From NCBI RefSeq assembly GCF_029054785.1, contig NZ_JAIDEN010000058.1:1-21462 (forward strand): 21,462 nt of DNA, written 5' to 3'. Below are positions 1 through 7,268 of the stretch, piece after piece. How positions within the stretch are numbered: the stretch's first letter is position 1; each line of letters begins with the position of its first letter. The position numbers and the translations under genes were made by a program. The notes under the pieces were generated by a model, which ran no database searches, was not told the DNA's origin, and saw only the letters and a program-made list of their open reading frames with translations. The stretch is from Duncaniella sp. (GTDB lineage Bacteria > Bacteroidota > Bacteroidia > Bacteroidales > Muribaculaceae).

Positions 1-59
1 GCGTTGGGGGGTGCGGTGGGCGAGCAGCACGTTGTTGGCGGGTTGGAACCGCGGATAGC

Positions 60-199
60 CTGGGTTGTGGAGCGAGGGGCAGACAGCGAAGCCTCGGAGA
101 GGCTGTGTTTCCGAAACCCCAGGGTGAGCGAGCGCCCGCAGGGCCGAGCGGTGCCTGGGGACTGAGAATGTGGCCGTGAACCAGCCTCGGAGAGGCTGG
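60..199. repeat. Palindrome-rich intergenic repeat-like element
   Basis: This gene-free stretch downstream of cdd contains nested inverted repeats. AGCCTC-GGA-GAGGCT lies at 90-104 and a longer copy, CCAGCCTC-GGA-GAGGCTGG, at 181-199, so the same core hairpin occurs twice about 90 bp apart. Between them CCCCAGG (117-123) can pair with CCTGGGG (154-160), and the enclosed segment holds GCCC-GCA-GGGC (134-144). I see no ribosomal or tRNA-like fold and no convincing ORF. The architecture suggests a non-coding palindromic element that may be dispersed in the genome, and it could also end cdd transcription on the minus strand. Positions 1-59 are GC-rich and show nothing I can name. That it is multi-copy is inference. 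Confidence 0.5.
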
Positions 200-251
200 A
201 TAACAGCAGAAAAAGCTAAGAGATTGTTAGTGCTGACTTCTCACAGACAGT

Positions 252-725
252 TCAGAATTCGGCGAAGCAGTACGGGAGGAGGGAGCGGACGGAGGGGAAG
301 ATGAAGCAGCGCTCTGAGCCGGCGAGGATTACGGGAACATCGGCTCCGGCAAGGGTCTCATATTCCAGCAGGACCTGGCGGCATGCTCCGCAGGGCGAGA
401 TCGGCGACGGGAGTTCTTTGCCGTCAGTGCCACGGGCTGCGATGGCGATGGCCTTGAACTTTGCGTCCGGGTAGGTCGAATGGGCATAGAATGCTGTGGT
501 GCGCTCGGCGCAGGTACCCGACGGATAGGCGGCGTTTTCCTGATTGGAGCCGCTCAGAATTTCGCCGTTGTCGAGCAGGATCGCGGCTCCGACGTTGAAT
601 TTGCTGTAAGGCGCATAGCTGCGGAACGTGGCTTTGCGCGCGAGGCTTACGAGGGTCTGCTGCTCAGGACTGAGCTCATCGAATGCGGCCTCTGTGACGG
701 GTATGGTGATTTCAAAAGTCTTCAT
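252..725 (-). CDS. cdd: Cytidine deaminase
   Basis: This is a cytosolic pyrimidine-salvage enzyme that deaminates cytidine and deoxycytidine to uridine and deoxyuridine. The 157-residue protein has the homotetrameric-type CDA layout. The zinc site is visible as TCAERT (ligand Cys72, catalytic Glu74) and PCGACRQ (ligands Cys112 and Cys115). The nucleoside-binding FNVGAA and GSNQENAAYPSG segments lie at about residues 43-48 and 59-70. Length is slightly above the usual 130-140 because of an N-terminal extension of about 20 residues (MKTFEITIPVTEAAFDEL), which is common in Bacteroidales. The nearest upstream gene on the same strand is the tyrosine phosphatase, 138 bp away across a repeat-containing spacer. 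No TAnnTTTG box was found directly upstream, so it may be read from the phosphatase promoter. Confidence 0.95.
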   Translation of the reverse strand: MKTFEITIPVTEAAFDELSPEQQTLVSLARKATFRSYAPYSKFNVGAAILLDNGEILSGSNQENAAYPSGTCAERTTAFYAHSTYPDAKFKAIAIAARGTDGKELPSPISPCGACRQVLLEYETLAGADVPVILAGSERCFIFPSVRSLLPYCFAEF

Positions 726-769
726 ATCAGGCGGGAGTTTTTCATTTGATTATTTATCAGAGAGTTGGC

Positions 770-789
770 GGATGCGCCACGGCGCATCC
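770..789. repeat. REP-like perfect palindrome
   Basis: GGATGCGCC (770-778) and GGCGCATCC (781-789) form a perfect 9-bp stem with a 2-base AC spacer, in the spacer between cdd and the phosphatase gene. There is no T-tract on either side, so it is not a classic intrinsic terminator. The form resembles REP-type dispersed palindromes. That it is multi-copy in this genome is inference. Confidence 0.5.
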
Positions 790-790
790 C

Positions 791-891
791 TACATTGGTG
801 ACGGTGTGGGGTATCGTTGGGCGACGAGAGTGAGGAGTTATCGTTTGGCGAGGGTGGTGAGGGTTATTGTCCGGTGACAGTGTCGTAGAGT
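791..891. repeat. Degenerate ~26-bp tandem repeat overlapping a gene end
   Basis: Four imperfect units begin at about 791, 812, 839 and 865. Each starts TAC/TATC/TATT followed by a GG-rich body (for example TATCGTTGGGCGACGAGAG at 812 and TATCGTTTGGCGAGGGTG at 839). Unit length is 21-27 bp. The last unit covers the stop codon and final codons of the phosphatase gene (stop at 864-866), so the array appears to have grown from, or into, the gene end. Similarity between units was judged by eye and is modest. Confidence 0.35.
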
Positions 892-1385
892 CGGCGGCAG
901 GCATCCTGGAGCAGGTCGAGGACCAGTTCGAAGCCTTCGGCACCTTCGTAGTATGGATCGGGGACATGGTCATAGCGCGCAGAGGGTTCGAAAAAGTTTG
1001 CCATCGGAATGATTTTCGCTTCGGCCTCCGGTGTGGGCGCGAGGCGGCGCAGATTGGCAAGGTTCGACGCATCCATTCCTATGATCAGGTCGAAGTCATC
1101 GAAGTCAGATTCACGGACCTGACGGCAGATGTGAGTCAGATCGAGTCCGCGCTGACGGGCGTGGAGACGCATGCGGCGGTCCGGCAGGTCGCCGACATGG
1201 TAGCCGCCGGTTCCGGCGGAGTCGATGACCCAGTGCGAGGAATCACCCTCGCTGTCAACGATGGCGTTCATAATACCGTCAGCCGCCGGGGAGCGGCAGA
1301 TGTTGCCGAGGCAGACAAAGAGTATTCTCAGCGGTTTTCCGCTGCGGTAGCGCTGTTTCAGCGAATCTATGAGAGTTTCATTCAT
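864..1385 (-). CDS. Low-molecular-weight protein tyrosine phosphatase
   Basis: This is a cytosolic cysteine phosphatase of the LMW-PTP (Wzb/PtpA/YfkJ) family. The P-loop is CLGNICRS, with nucleophile Cys25, phosphate-binding Arg31 and Ser32. The general acid lies in DPYY (Asp143, Tyr145, Tyr146), the usual C-terminal signature. An 18-residue N-terminal extension precedes the first strand, giving 173 residues against about 150-160 for the family. The only Met before the P-loop is the chosen start. In other bacteria such enzymes act on tyrosine kinases of capsule or exopolysaccharide export. No kinase gene is adjacent here, so the substrate is unknown. Upstream on the minus strand lie a TATATTTG box and a leader hairpin, so it probably starts its own transcript, possibly with cdd downstream. 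Confidence 0.93.
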   Translation of the reverse strand: MNETLIDSLKQRYRSGKPLRILFVCLGNICRSPAADGIMNAIVDSEGDSSHWVIDSAGTGGYHVGDLPDRRMRLHARQRGLDLTHICRQVRESDFDDFDLIIGMDASNLANLRRLAPTPEAEAKIIPMANFFEPSARYDHVPDPYYEGAEGFELVLDLLQDACRRLYDTVTGQ

Positions 1386-1442
1386 GGGCGGTCGGGTTTC
1401 AGGAGGGAGTCATAAGAGGCAGCCTCCGGGAGTGTGGCTGGA

Positions 1443-1474
1443 TGGTGCAAAACATGTCACAATTCTCTGCACCA
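1443..1474 (-). promoter_or_regulatory. 5' leader stem-loop of the phosphatase mRNA
   Basis: TGGTGCA (1443-1449) and TGCACCA (1468-1474) form a perfect 7-bp inverted repeat with an 18-base loop. On the minus strand it would sit within about 10 nt of the predicted transcript start and about 60 nt before the ATG. It may stabilise the 5' end or serve as a protein site; neither is shown. Confidence 0.3.
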
Positions 1475-1487
1475 CCCTCTTCATTTG

Positions 1488-1495
1488 CAAATATA
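1488..1495 (-). promoter_or_regulatory. Candidate -7 box for the phosphatase gene
   Basis: On the minus strand this reads TATATTTG, an exact match to the Bacteroidetes -7 consensus TAnnTTTG, about 100 nt before the ATG at 1385. No TTTG is found 19-21 bp upstream, so the -33 element is weak or absent. The flanking sequence is very AT-rich compared with the genes. Confidence 0.4.
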
Positions 1496-1547
1496 ACAAA
1501 TATTCCCCAATATATAAGGGGATGTCTTAACACAAACTATAAACGCC

Positions 1548-1578
1548 GACGCCCCGCAGCTTGGTTCTGCGGGGCGTC
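1548..1578 (-). terminator. Intrinsic-type terminator after the lpxA-like gene
   Basis: A perfect 12-bp stem, GACGCCCCGCAG (1548-1559) and CTGCGGGGCGTC (1567-1578), encloses a 7-base loop. It begins 28 bp after the stop of the minus-strand LpxA-like gene. The bases after it on the minus strand are T-rich but interrupted by G and A. It is placed to end the efflux-lpxA transcription unit. Confidence 0.7.
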
Positions 1579-1606
1579 CGGATCTATGGAAAAGTCAGTT
1601 TTGTGA

Positions 1607-2395
1607 TTACTGTTCGAGGTCGCGGGGGATGGCCACGATGCGGAGGTTGACACTGTTGATGAACGAGAGGATGTTGTCGCGTTCGGGGGTGTCATCCACG
1701 TCAGCCTCGATGCGGCGCATGGCGTTGAACACCGAGGTTCCGGTCTGATAGATGTGGCGGTAACACTTGGCTATGTCGTCGATGCGATCTTCACTCATGC
1801 CCTGTTTGCGCAGGATTGTGGCGTTGACACCGAAATAGGAAGTCGGATTGTGGGCCATGATGCAGAATGGAGGCACGTTGCCGGTGATGCGGCAGCCGCC
1901 TTTGATCAGCACCCAGTCGCCGATGCGTGAATTCTCGTGGACCACTACGCTTGACGAAAGGATCGAGCATTCGCCGATTTCTACATCACCTGCGATTGAG
2001 ACATTGTTGCCGACCACATCCTTGCCCTTGAGGTGGGAGTCATGGCCGACGTGGGAGTTTGCCATGAGGAAGCAGTCGTTGCCGATGCGGGTTCCGCCTT
2101 CGGTCTCGATGCCGCGGTTGATGATCACGTTTTCGCGGATGACCACATTGTCGCCGATGTAGCAGTAGGTGAAGCCGCCTTTCCAGCGGAAGTCCTGCGG
2201 ATCGGCTCCGACAATCGCGCCCTGGAAGACCTTGCAGTTTTTGCCGAGGCGGGTTCCGCGGATGATGCTTGCGAAGGGCATGATCACGGTGTTGTCGCCG
2301 ATTTCCACATCTTTGTCGATGTAAGCGAACGGATGGATGGTGACGTTCTCGCCGATCTTGGCCGAGGGGTCGATGTGAGCTTTGTCGCTAATCAT
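1607..2395 (-). CDS. lpxA: LpxA-family acyl-ACP--UDP-GlcNAc O-acyltransferase (divergent paralogue)
   Basis: This is a left-handed beta-helix acyltransferase, 262 residues, full length for LpxA, which adds a 3-hydroxyacyl chain to UDP-GlcNAc in the first step of lipid A synthesis. Hexapeptide repeats fill about residues 1-185 and the helical C-terminal cap follows. By eye alignment to E. coli LpxA, the catalytic His125 is kept (His118 in SHVGHDS), as are His122 (His115), His160 (His153) and the chain-length glycine 173 (Gly167). Several substrate-site residues differ: K76 to Arg70, H144 to Asp137, Q161 to Glu154, R204/R205 to Lys197/Gln198. It lies 30 bp downstream of the RND outer-membrane factor rather than beside lpxD or lpxC/fabZ. 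I infer a second LpxA-like enzyme whose donor or acceptor may differ. Family membership is firm; exact activity is not. Confidence 0.85.
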   Translation of the reverse strand: MISDKAHIDPSAKIGENVTIHPFAYIDKDVEIGDNTVIMPFASIIRGTRLGKNCKVFQGAIVGADPQDFRWKGGFTYCYIGDNVVIRENVIINRGIETEGGTRIGNDCFLMANSHVGHDSHLKGKDVVGNNVSIAGDVEIGECSILSSSVVVHENSRIGDWVLIKGGCRITGNVPPFCIMAHNPTSYFGVNATILRKQGMSEDRIDDIAKCYRHIYQTGTSVFNAMRRIEADVDDTPERDNILSFINSVNLRIVAIPRDLEQ

Positions 2396-2425
2396 GTGTA
2401 ATCAATGTTAAGGGTTATGAATGGT

Positions 2426-3811
2426 TCAGCGGCCTCCGCCGAGGTTCTGATAGAGGTTGATGACAGACCGGGCTGCGGCAAGATTTGTGGTGATCTGCGC
2501 AGTCTGGGCCGCGAGGAGGTTCTTCTGGGCGGTGAGGACTTCGAGATAGGTTGTCGATCCGTCGAAGAGGAGGAGTTCGTTGGTGATGTCGACAGCCTTG
2601 GTCAGATTTTCAACCTGAAGAGCCAGCCACTGCTGTTTCTGTGTGCTCTTCTCATAGAGTGTCATAGCGTCGCTGATGTCAGCCGAGGCGCTCATGATCG
2701 CATATTCGAAGTTGTTGAGAGCCTGCTGCTGCTGAGCCTTTGCTGCTTCGAGACGGGCGATGTTCTGTCCGCGGGCGAAGATGGGTGCGGTGAGGCTTCC
2801 GGCGAGCTGGAGGAACCATCCGTGGGGATTGAGGATGGCAGAGCCGAGAGCATCGGTGAAACCTCCGTTGGCGGTGATGTTGATGCTGGGATAGAAAGCG
2901 GCACGGGCCGATGCGGTCGAGTAGAACGCCGAGGCGAGGGCCATTTCAGAGGCGCGCACGTCGGGGCGGACCGAAAGTTCGGCCATCGGGATGGCGCTGC
3001 GCTTCATCACGGGGACATTGAGCGACGCGTCAGCCGAGACGGTCCATTTCTGGGGCATTTCGTTGACAAGAAGCGAGAGGGTGTTGTTGGCTTCGTGGAG
3101 CGAAAGCTCGATGTCGTTGATCGAGGCCTCGATGCTGTAATACTGCGCGAGGCTCTGGACAACGGCGTCTTCTCTGAGTCGGCCTGCTTCCTTGAGGTTG
3201 CGCATCACATTGACGCTCTCTTTCCAGAGTTCCGAAGTCTCGCGGGAGAGTTTCAGCTGCGATTCGAGGGCTGCGATCGAGTAGTAGCACTGGGCCACTC
3301 CGGCGATGATCTGCGAGCGTACAGCCTGTTCGTAGTACTTGGTCTGAAGCTCGGCCACCTTGGCGCCGCGCTTGGTGTTGAGGATCTTTCCGAAGATGTC
3401 GATCTCCCAGTTGGCGGCAAGAGGAAGCTGGTAGGACCAGTTCAGATCGCTGTTGCCGTATTTTGCGCCGTTGATGCCGGGCGAGAACGTCAGCGAGGGG
3501 AGATAGCTGAGACGGGCGCCTTTGAGCTGAGCGTGGGCAATGTCGACATTGAGTTTGGCGTTGCGCAGGTCCTTGTTGTTGGCGAGGGCGCGTTCGATCA
3601 GGTCGACGAGAGCCGGATCGGTGAAGACAGCGCGCCAGGAGAGATTGCCGAAGGTAGTGGAATCGTCCTGCTGCTTCAGCGCCTCGGCATATTCCTTGAC
3701 CAGATTGCTGTCAATGTCCTCGGCGTGATATTTATTGTAGATTCCGCAGCCGGTGAGCACCGAAGTGCTCACGCCGACTGCAAGAATGAGTGAAAGCTGT
3801 TTGATTTTCAT
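2426..3811 (-). CDS. RND efflux outer-membrane factor lipoprotein (OprM/NodT family)
   Basis: This is the TolC-like exit duct of the tripartite pump, 461 residues, the normal size. The signal peptide ends in the lipobox LTGC, with lipidated Cys22, after a hydrophobic stretch at residues 5-18. Two OEP repeats follow. Each has the long coiled helices typical of the family, rich in Ala and Gln (for example the segments near residues 290-300 and 350-365, RLEAAKAQQQQALNNFEYAI-type), and ends with a conserved NLYQNLGGGR tail. The protein would form a trimeric outer-membrane channel with a periplasmic alpha-barrel. It is 40 bp after the pump gene and 30 bp before the LpxA-like gene on the same strand, so it is almost certainly co-transcribed with both. 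Confidence 0.95.
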   Translation of the reverse strand: MKIKQLSLILAVGVSTSVLTGCGIYNKYHAEDIDSNLVKEYAEALKQQDDSTTFGNLSWRAVFTDPALVDLIERALANNKDLRNAKLNVDIAHAQLKGARLSYLPSLTFSPGINGAKYGNSDLNWSYQLPLAANWEIDIFGKILNTKRGAKVAELQTKYYEQAVRSQIIAGVAQCYYSIAALESQLKLSRETSELWKESVNVMRNLKEAGRLREDAVVQSLAQYYSIEASINDIELSLHEANNTLSLLVNEMPQKWTVSADASLNVPVMKRSAIPMAELSVRPDVRASEMALASAFYSTASARAAFYPSINITANGGFTDALGSAILNPHGWFLQLAGSLTAPIFARGQNIARLEAAKAQQQQALNNFEYAIMSASADISDAMTLYEKSTQKQQWLALQVENLTKAVDITNELLLFDGSTTYLEVLTAQKNLLAAQTAQITTNLAAARSVINLYQNLGGGR

Positions 3812-3851
3812 TTGTCTGAGTTGTTAGAATCAGTTCTGTTTGTGGTCAGGA

Positions 3852-6800
3852 TCAATGAGAGGGAGTGTACTGCTCGATTTCGTTTTCGATGCCTTCATTG
3901 TCGGTGTCTTCCCACTTGAGCGGAGTGATCTTTTCCTGGATCTTCTGGAAGATCACGAAGAGGGCGGGCACGATGAGCACCTGAAGGATCATACCGATGA
4001 GCATACCGCCGATAGAACCTGTACCGAGCGCGCGGTTACCGTTGGCGCCCGCACCGGATGCGAACATCATCGGGAGAAGACCGATGATCATTGCCAGTGA
4101 GGTCATGAGGATAGGACGCAGACGGGCGGTGGCACCCTGGATGGCGGCGTTGACGATCGACATGCCTGTGCGGCGGCGTTCGACGGCGAACTCTACGATA
4201 AGGATGGCGTTCTTGGCGAGAAGACCGATGAGCATGATGAGCGCGATCTGGAGGTAGATGTTGTTCGAGATGTCAAAGATCTGTGCGAAGATGAAGGTAC
4301 CCATCAGACCGAAGGGGATCGAGAAGATAACCGCCCAGGGGAGGATGTAGCTTTCATACTGTGCCGAGAGAAGGAGGTAGACGAAGAGCAGACAGAGACC
4401 GAAGATGATGGCAGTTGTCGAACCTGCGCCTGATGAAGCCTCCTCACGGGTCATACCTGAATATTCATAGCCGAAGCCTGCGGGGAGAGTCTCGGCGGCC
4501 ACGCGTTCGATGGCGGCGAGACAGTCGCCTGAGGTGTAGCCCGGAGCGGGCTGACCGGTCACGGAGATCGACTGGAACATGTTGAATCGGTTCAGAAGGT
4601 CAGGACCATAGACTTTGGTCAGGGTGACAAAGTTCGAGAGAGATGCCATTTCCTTTCCGTTGCGGATCTTGATTGCCGAGAGGGTCTCAGGGTTGATTCG
4701 TGATTCAGGAGCAGCCTGCATCATCACTCGGTAGATCTTGCCGAAACGGTTGAAGTTGGAGACGTACATACCGCCGTAGTAGCCCTGGAGGGTTGTGAGA
4801 ATGTCCTTGGGGGAGATTCCGGCCTGCTTGGCCTTTGCGGCGTCGATGTCGATCATGTACTGCGGGAAGGCAGGATTGAAGGTGGTGTAGGCCGCCTGTA
4901 CCTCCGGCTGCTGGTTGAGCTGGCCGAGGAAGGCCTGGACTACGCCGAAGAAGGCGTTGACATCACCGCCGGTGCGGTCCTGCATCTTGATTTCGAAACC
5001 GTTGGTCAGAGAGTAGCCTGAGATCATCGGCGGGGCGAAGATCATGACGCGGCCGTCTTTGATCACGGAGGTCATCGCGTAGAGTTTGCCGAGAATGGCA
5101 TCGGAGGTCTGGTCGGCGCGTTTGCGGTCTTCCCAGTTTTTGAGCTTGATGATGAATGTGCCGTAAGTAGCGCCCTGACCAGCCATGAAGCTGTAACCGG
5201 CGATCTTCTGGCGGTATTCGATCTCAGGGATCTGGGCGAGGATGCCGTCGAGCTGGTCGAGGACCTTTTCGGTGCGTTCCTGCGATGTGCCCGGAGGCAT
5301 GTCGACCATACAGAAGAGCGTACCGGTGTCTTCGTTAGGCACGAGGGTCGATGTTGTGACGCTCATGAGCCATACGAGGATGGCCACTGAGGCTGCCACG
5401 ATTCCGAACGAGGTGATCTTATGGTTGATGAAGAACGATGTCCAGCGGTTGTACTTGTTGAGGATGCGTCCGAAGCCCTTTTCGAAACCTTTGTGGAAAC
5501 GCTTGTTGAAGATGCCGAGGATTGTGATGACGGCGACAACAGAAGCGATGGCCAGTTTGACGGGGTGTTCGATGTTGTACCATCCGAGCACCATGAAGGT
5601 GATGGTGGCGGCAAGGAAGGCGAATGTCACCAGCGGGGGCATGTTGAGAGTGAAGCGGCGCTTGGCGTTGCCGGCGACGGCCTCAGCGGCAGCACCGTAG
5701 GCTTTGCCCATGCGTTCTTTGAGAGACGAGTCGTCATGGCCTTTGAGGAAGACGGCACAGAGGGCCGGCGAGAGGGTCAAGGCGTTGAGCGCCGACAGAC
5801 CGATCGAGATGGCCATTGTCAGACCGAACTGGCGGTAGAACACACCGGTTGTACCCGACATGAACGACACGGGGATGAACACGAGCATCATGACGAGGGT
5901 GATCGAGATGATGGCGCCGCCGATCTCGCCCATCGCGTCGATCGAGGCCTTGCGGGCGCTCTTGTAGCCCACGTCGAGTTTGGCGTGGACCGCCTCGACC
6001 ACGACTATCGCGTCGTCCACCACAATCGCGATCGCAAGCACGAGAGCCGAGAGGGTGATGAGGTTGAGCGAGAATCCGATGAGGTTCATGAAGAAGAAGG
6101 TACCGACGAGGGCCACAGGGATGGCGATGGCGGGGATGATGGTCGAACGGATGTCCTGAAGGAAGACGTAGACCACGAAGAACACGAGGATGAATGCCTC
6201 GATGAGGGTCTTGATCACCTCGTGGATCGAGGCGTTAAGGAAGTCATTGTTGTTCATCGGCACTGCGATCGCGAGGCCTGCCGGAAGTTCCTTTTTCATC
6301 GAGTCGACAACCTTGAGACAGTCGTTGATGATCTGGGTTGCGTTTGATCCGGCGGTCTGGAAGACGATACAGCTTGTAGAGGCATGGCCGTTGAGCGAGT
6401 TGGAGAAGCCGTAGGTCACACGGCCAAGCTCGATTTCAGCCACATCGCCCAGACGGAGGACTTCGCCGGTGGGTTTGGCTGCGACAACGATCTTTTCAAA
6501 TTCTTCGGGGGTGGTCAGACGTCCGCGGTACTTCATTGTGTACTGGAAGCTCTGGTCGCCCTGTTCGCCGAACGCACCGGGAGCGGCCTCGATGTTCTGT
6601 TCGGCAAGCGCATAGGAGATGTCGGTCGGGATGAGACCGTACTGGGCCATCACTTCCGGTTTGAGCCAGATTCGCATCGAGTAATCGGCGCCGAACGACA
6701 TGACGTCGCCCACACCTGACACACGCTGGAGCTGCGGGATCATGTTGATCTTCGCATAGTTGTCGAGAAACTCCTGTGTGTAGTTGCCCGATTCGTCATA

Positions 6801-7229
6801 GAGGGCCACCATGAGGAGCATGGAGCTCTGACGCTTCTGGGTCAGCACGCCGACCTGGGTGACTTCGGCGGGAAGAAGGTTCTGGGCCTTGGCCACACGG
6901 TTCTGCACGTCGACGGCAGCCATGTCGGGGTTGAAGCCCTGTTCGAAGTAAACGGTGATGTCAGCCGAACCGGTGTTGGTTGCGGTTGATTCCATGTAGG
7001 TCATGCCTTCGGCACCGTTGATCGACTCTTCAAGAGGGGCGATGACAGAGTTGAGCACTGCCTGGGCGTTTGCACCGGTGTAGGTTGTCGAAACGCGGAT
7101 TGTCGGAGGTGCGATGTCGGGGAACTGGGTGACCGGAAGGGAGAACAGTCCGATCAGACCAAGAAGCACGATGAAGATCGAGATCACCGTCGACAGCACC
7201 GGCCGATTGATGAATGTATCTAATTTCAT
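3852..7229 (-). CDS. RND efflux inner-membrane pump (HAE1 family)
   Basis: This is the proton-driven AcrB-like transporter subunit. It starts MKLDTFINRPVLSTVI, the usual HAE1 opening, with TM1 at about residues 10-30. The proton-relay aspartates are visible in TM4 (AIVVDDAIVV, Asp405 and Asp406) and the partner lysine in TM10 (GLLAKNAIL, Lys1006). At 1125 residues it is some 75-80 longer than typical relatives. The extra length falls between TM6 and TM7: after SPALCAVFLKGH (about 487-498), two additional hydrophobic stretches occur near 531-550 and 556-575 before the usual KGFGRILNKYNRWTSF region. The docking and porter domains otherwise look complete. Hydrophobic and amphiphilic compounds are the likely substrates; the actual ones are unknown. 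It lies between the adaptor (39 bp) and outer-membrane factor (40 bp). Confidence 0.96.
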   Translation of the reverse strand: MKLDTFINRPVLSTVISIFIVLLGLIGLFSLPVTQFPDIAPPTIRVSTTYTGANAQAVLNSVIAPLEESINGAEGMTYMESTATNTGSADITVYFEQGFNPDMAAVDVQNRVAKAQNLLPAEVTQVGVLTQKRQSSMLLMVALYDESGNYTQEFLDNYAKINMIPQLQRVSGVGDVMSFGADYSMRIWLKPEVMAQYGLIPTDISYALAEQNIEAAPGAFGEQGDQSFQYTMKYRGRLTTPEEFEKIVVAAKPTGEVLRLGDVAEIELGRVTYGFSNSLNGHASTSCIVFQTAGSNATQIINDCLKVVDSMKKELPAGLAIAVPMNNNDFLNASIHEVIKTLIEAFILVFFVVYVFLQDIRSTIIPAIAIPVALVGTFFFMNLIGFSLNLITLSALVLAIAIVVDDAIVVVEAVHAKLDVGYKSARKASIDAMGEIGGAIISITLVMMLVFIPVSFMSGTTGVFYRQFGLTMAISIGLSALNALTLSPALCAVFLKGHDDSSLKERMGKAYGAAAEAVAGNAKRRFTLNMPPLVTFAFLAATITFMVLGWYNIEHPVKLAIASVVAVITILGIFNKRFHKGFEKGFGRILNKYNRWTSFFINHKITSFGIVAASVAILVWLMSVTTSTLVPNEDTGTLFCMVDMPPGTSQERTEKVLDQLDGILAQIPEIEYRQKIAGYSFMAGQGATYGTFIIKLKNWEDRKRADQTSDAILGKLYAMTSVIKDGRVMIFAPPMISGYSLTNGFEIKMQDRTGGDVNAFFGVVQAFLGQLNQQPEVQAAYTTFNPAFPQYMIDIDAAKAKQAGISPKDILTTLQGYYGGMYVSNFNRFGKIYRVMMQAAPESRINPETLSAIKIRNGKEMASLSNFVTLTKVYGPDLLNRFNMFQSISVTGQPAPGYTSGDCLAAIERVAAETLPAGFGYEYSGMTREEASSGAGSTTAIIFGLCLLFVYLLLSAQYESYILPWAVIFSIPFGLMGTFIFAQIFDISNNIYLQIALIMLIGLLAKNAILIVEFAVERRRTGMSIVNAAIQGATARLRPILMTSLAMIIGLLPMMFASGAGANGNRALGTGSIGGMLIGMILQVLIVPALFVIFQKIQEKITPLKWEDTDNEGIENEIEQYTPSH

Positions 7230-7268
7230 TGAAGTTGCTTTATTGGATACTGTTGTTTCAGTTGATTT

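Noticed and set aside
1..251. tRNA, rRNA or CRISPR array in the left edge region
   Set aside because: No cloverleaf, conserved T-loop or regularly spaced direct repeats were present; the repeats found are hairpins of different spacing.
722..1072. Minus-strand open frame of about 116 codons across the cdd-phosphatase spacer
   Set aside because: It covers the repeats and overlaps the phosphatase gene out of frame; the translation looks like random Pro/Thr/Arg-rich repeat sequence.
2405..3793. Long plus-strand open frame opposite the outer-membrane factor gene
   Set aside because: It is fully antisense to a clear OEP lipoprotein, has no recognisable domain, and its Glu/Val/Gly-rich composition is what reverse-frame reading of this GC-rich gene produces.
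5421..6347. Plus-strand open frame of about 308 codons inside the RND pump gene
   Set aside because: It is antisense to conserved pump sequence including the TM4 aspartates and is dominated by Asp, Glu, His and Arg, a typical shadow composition.
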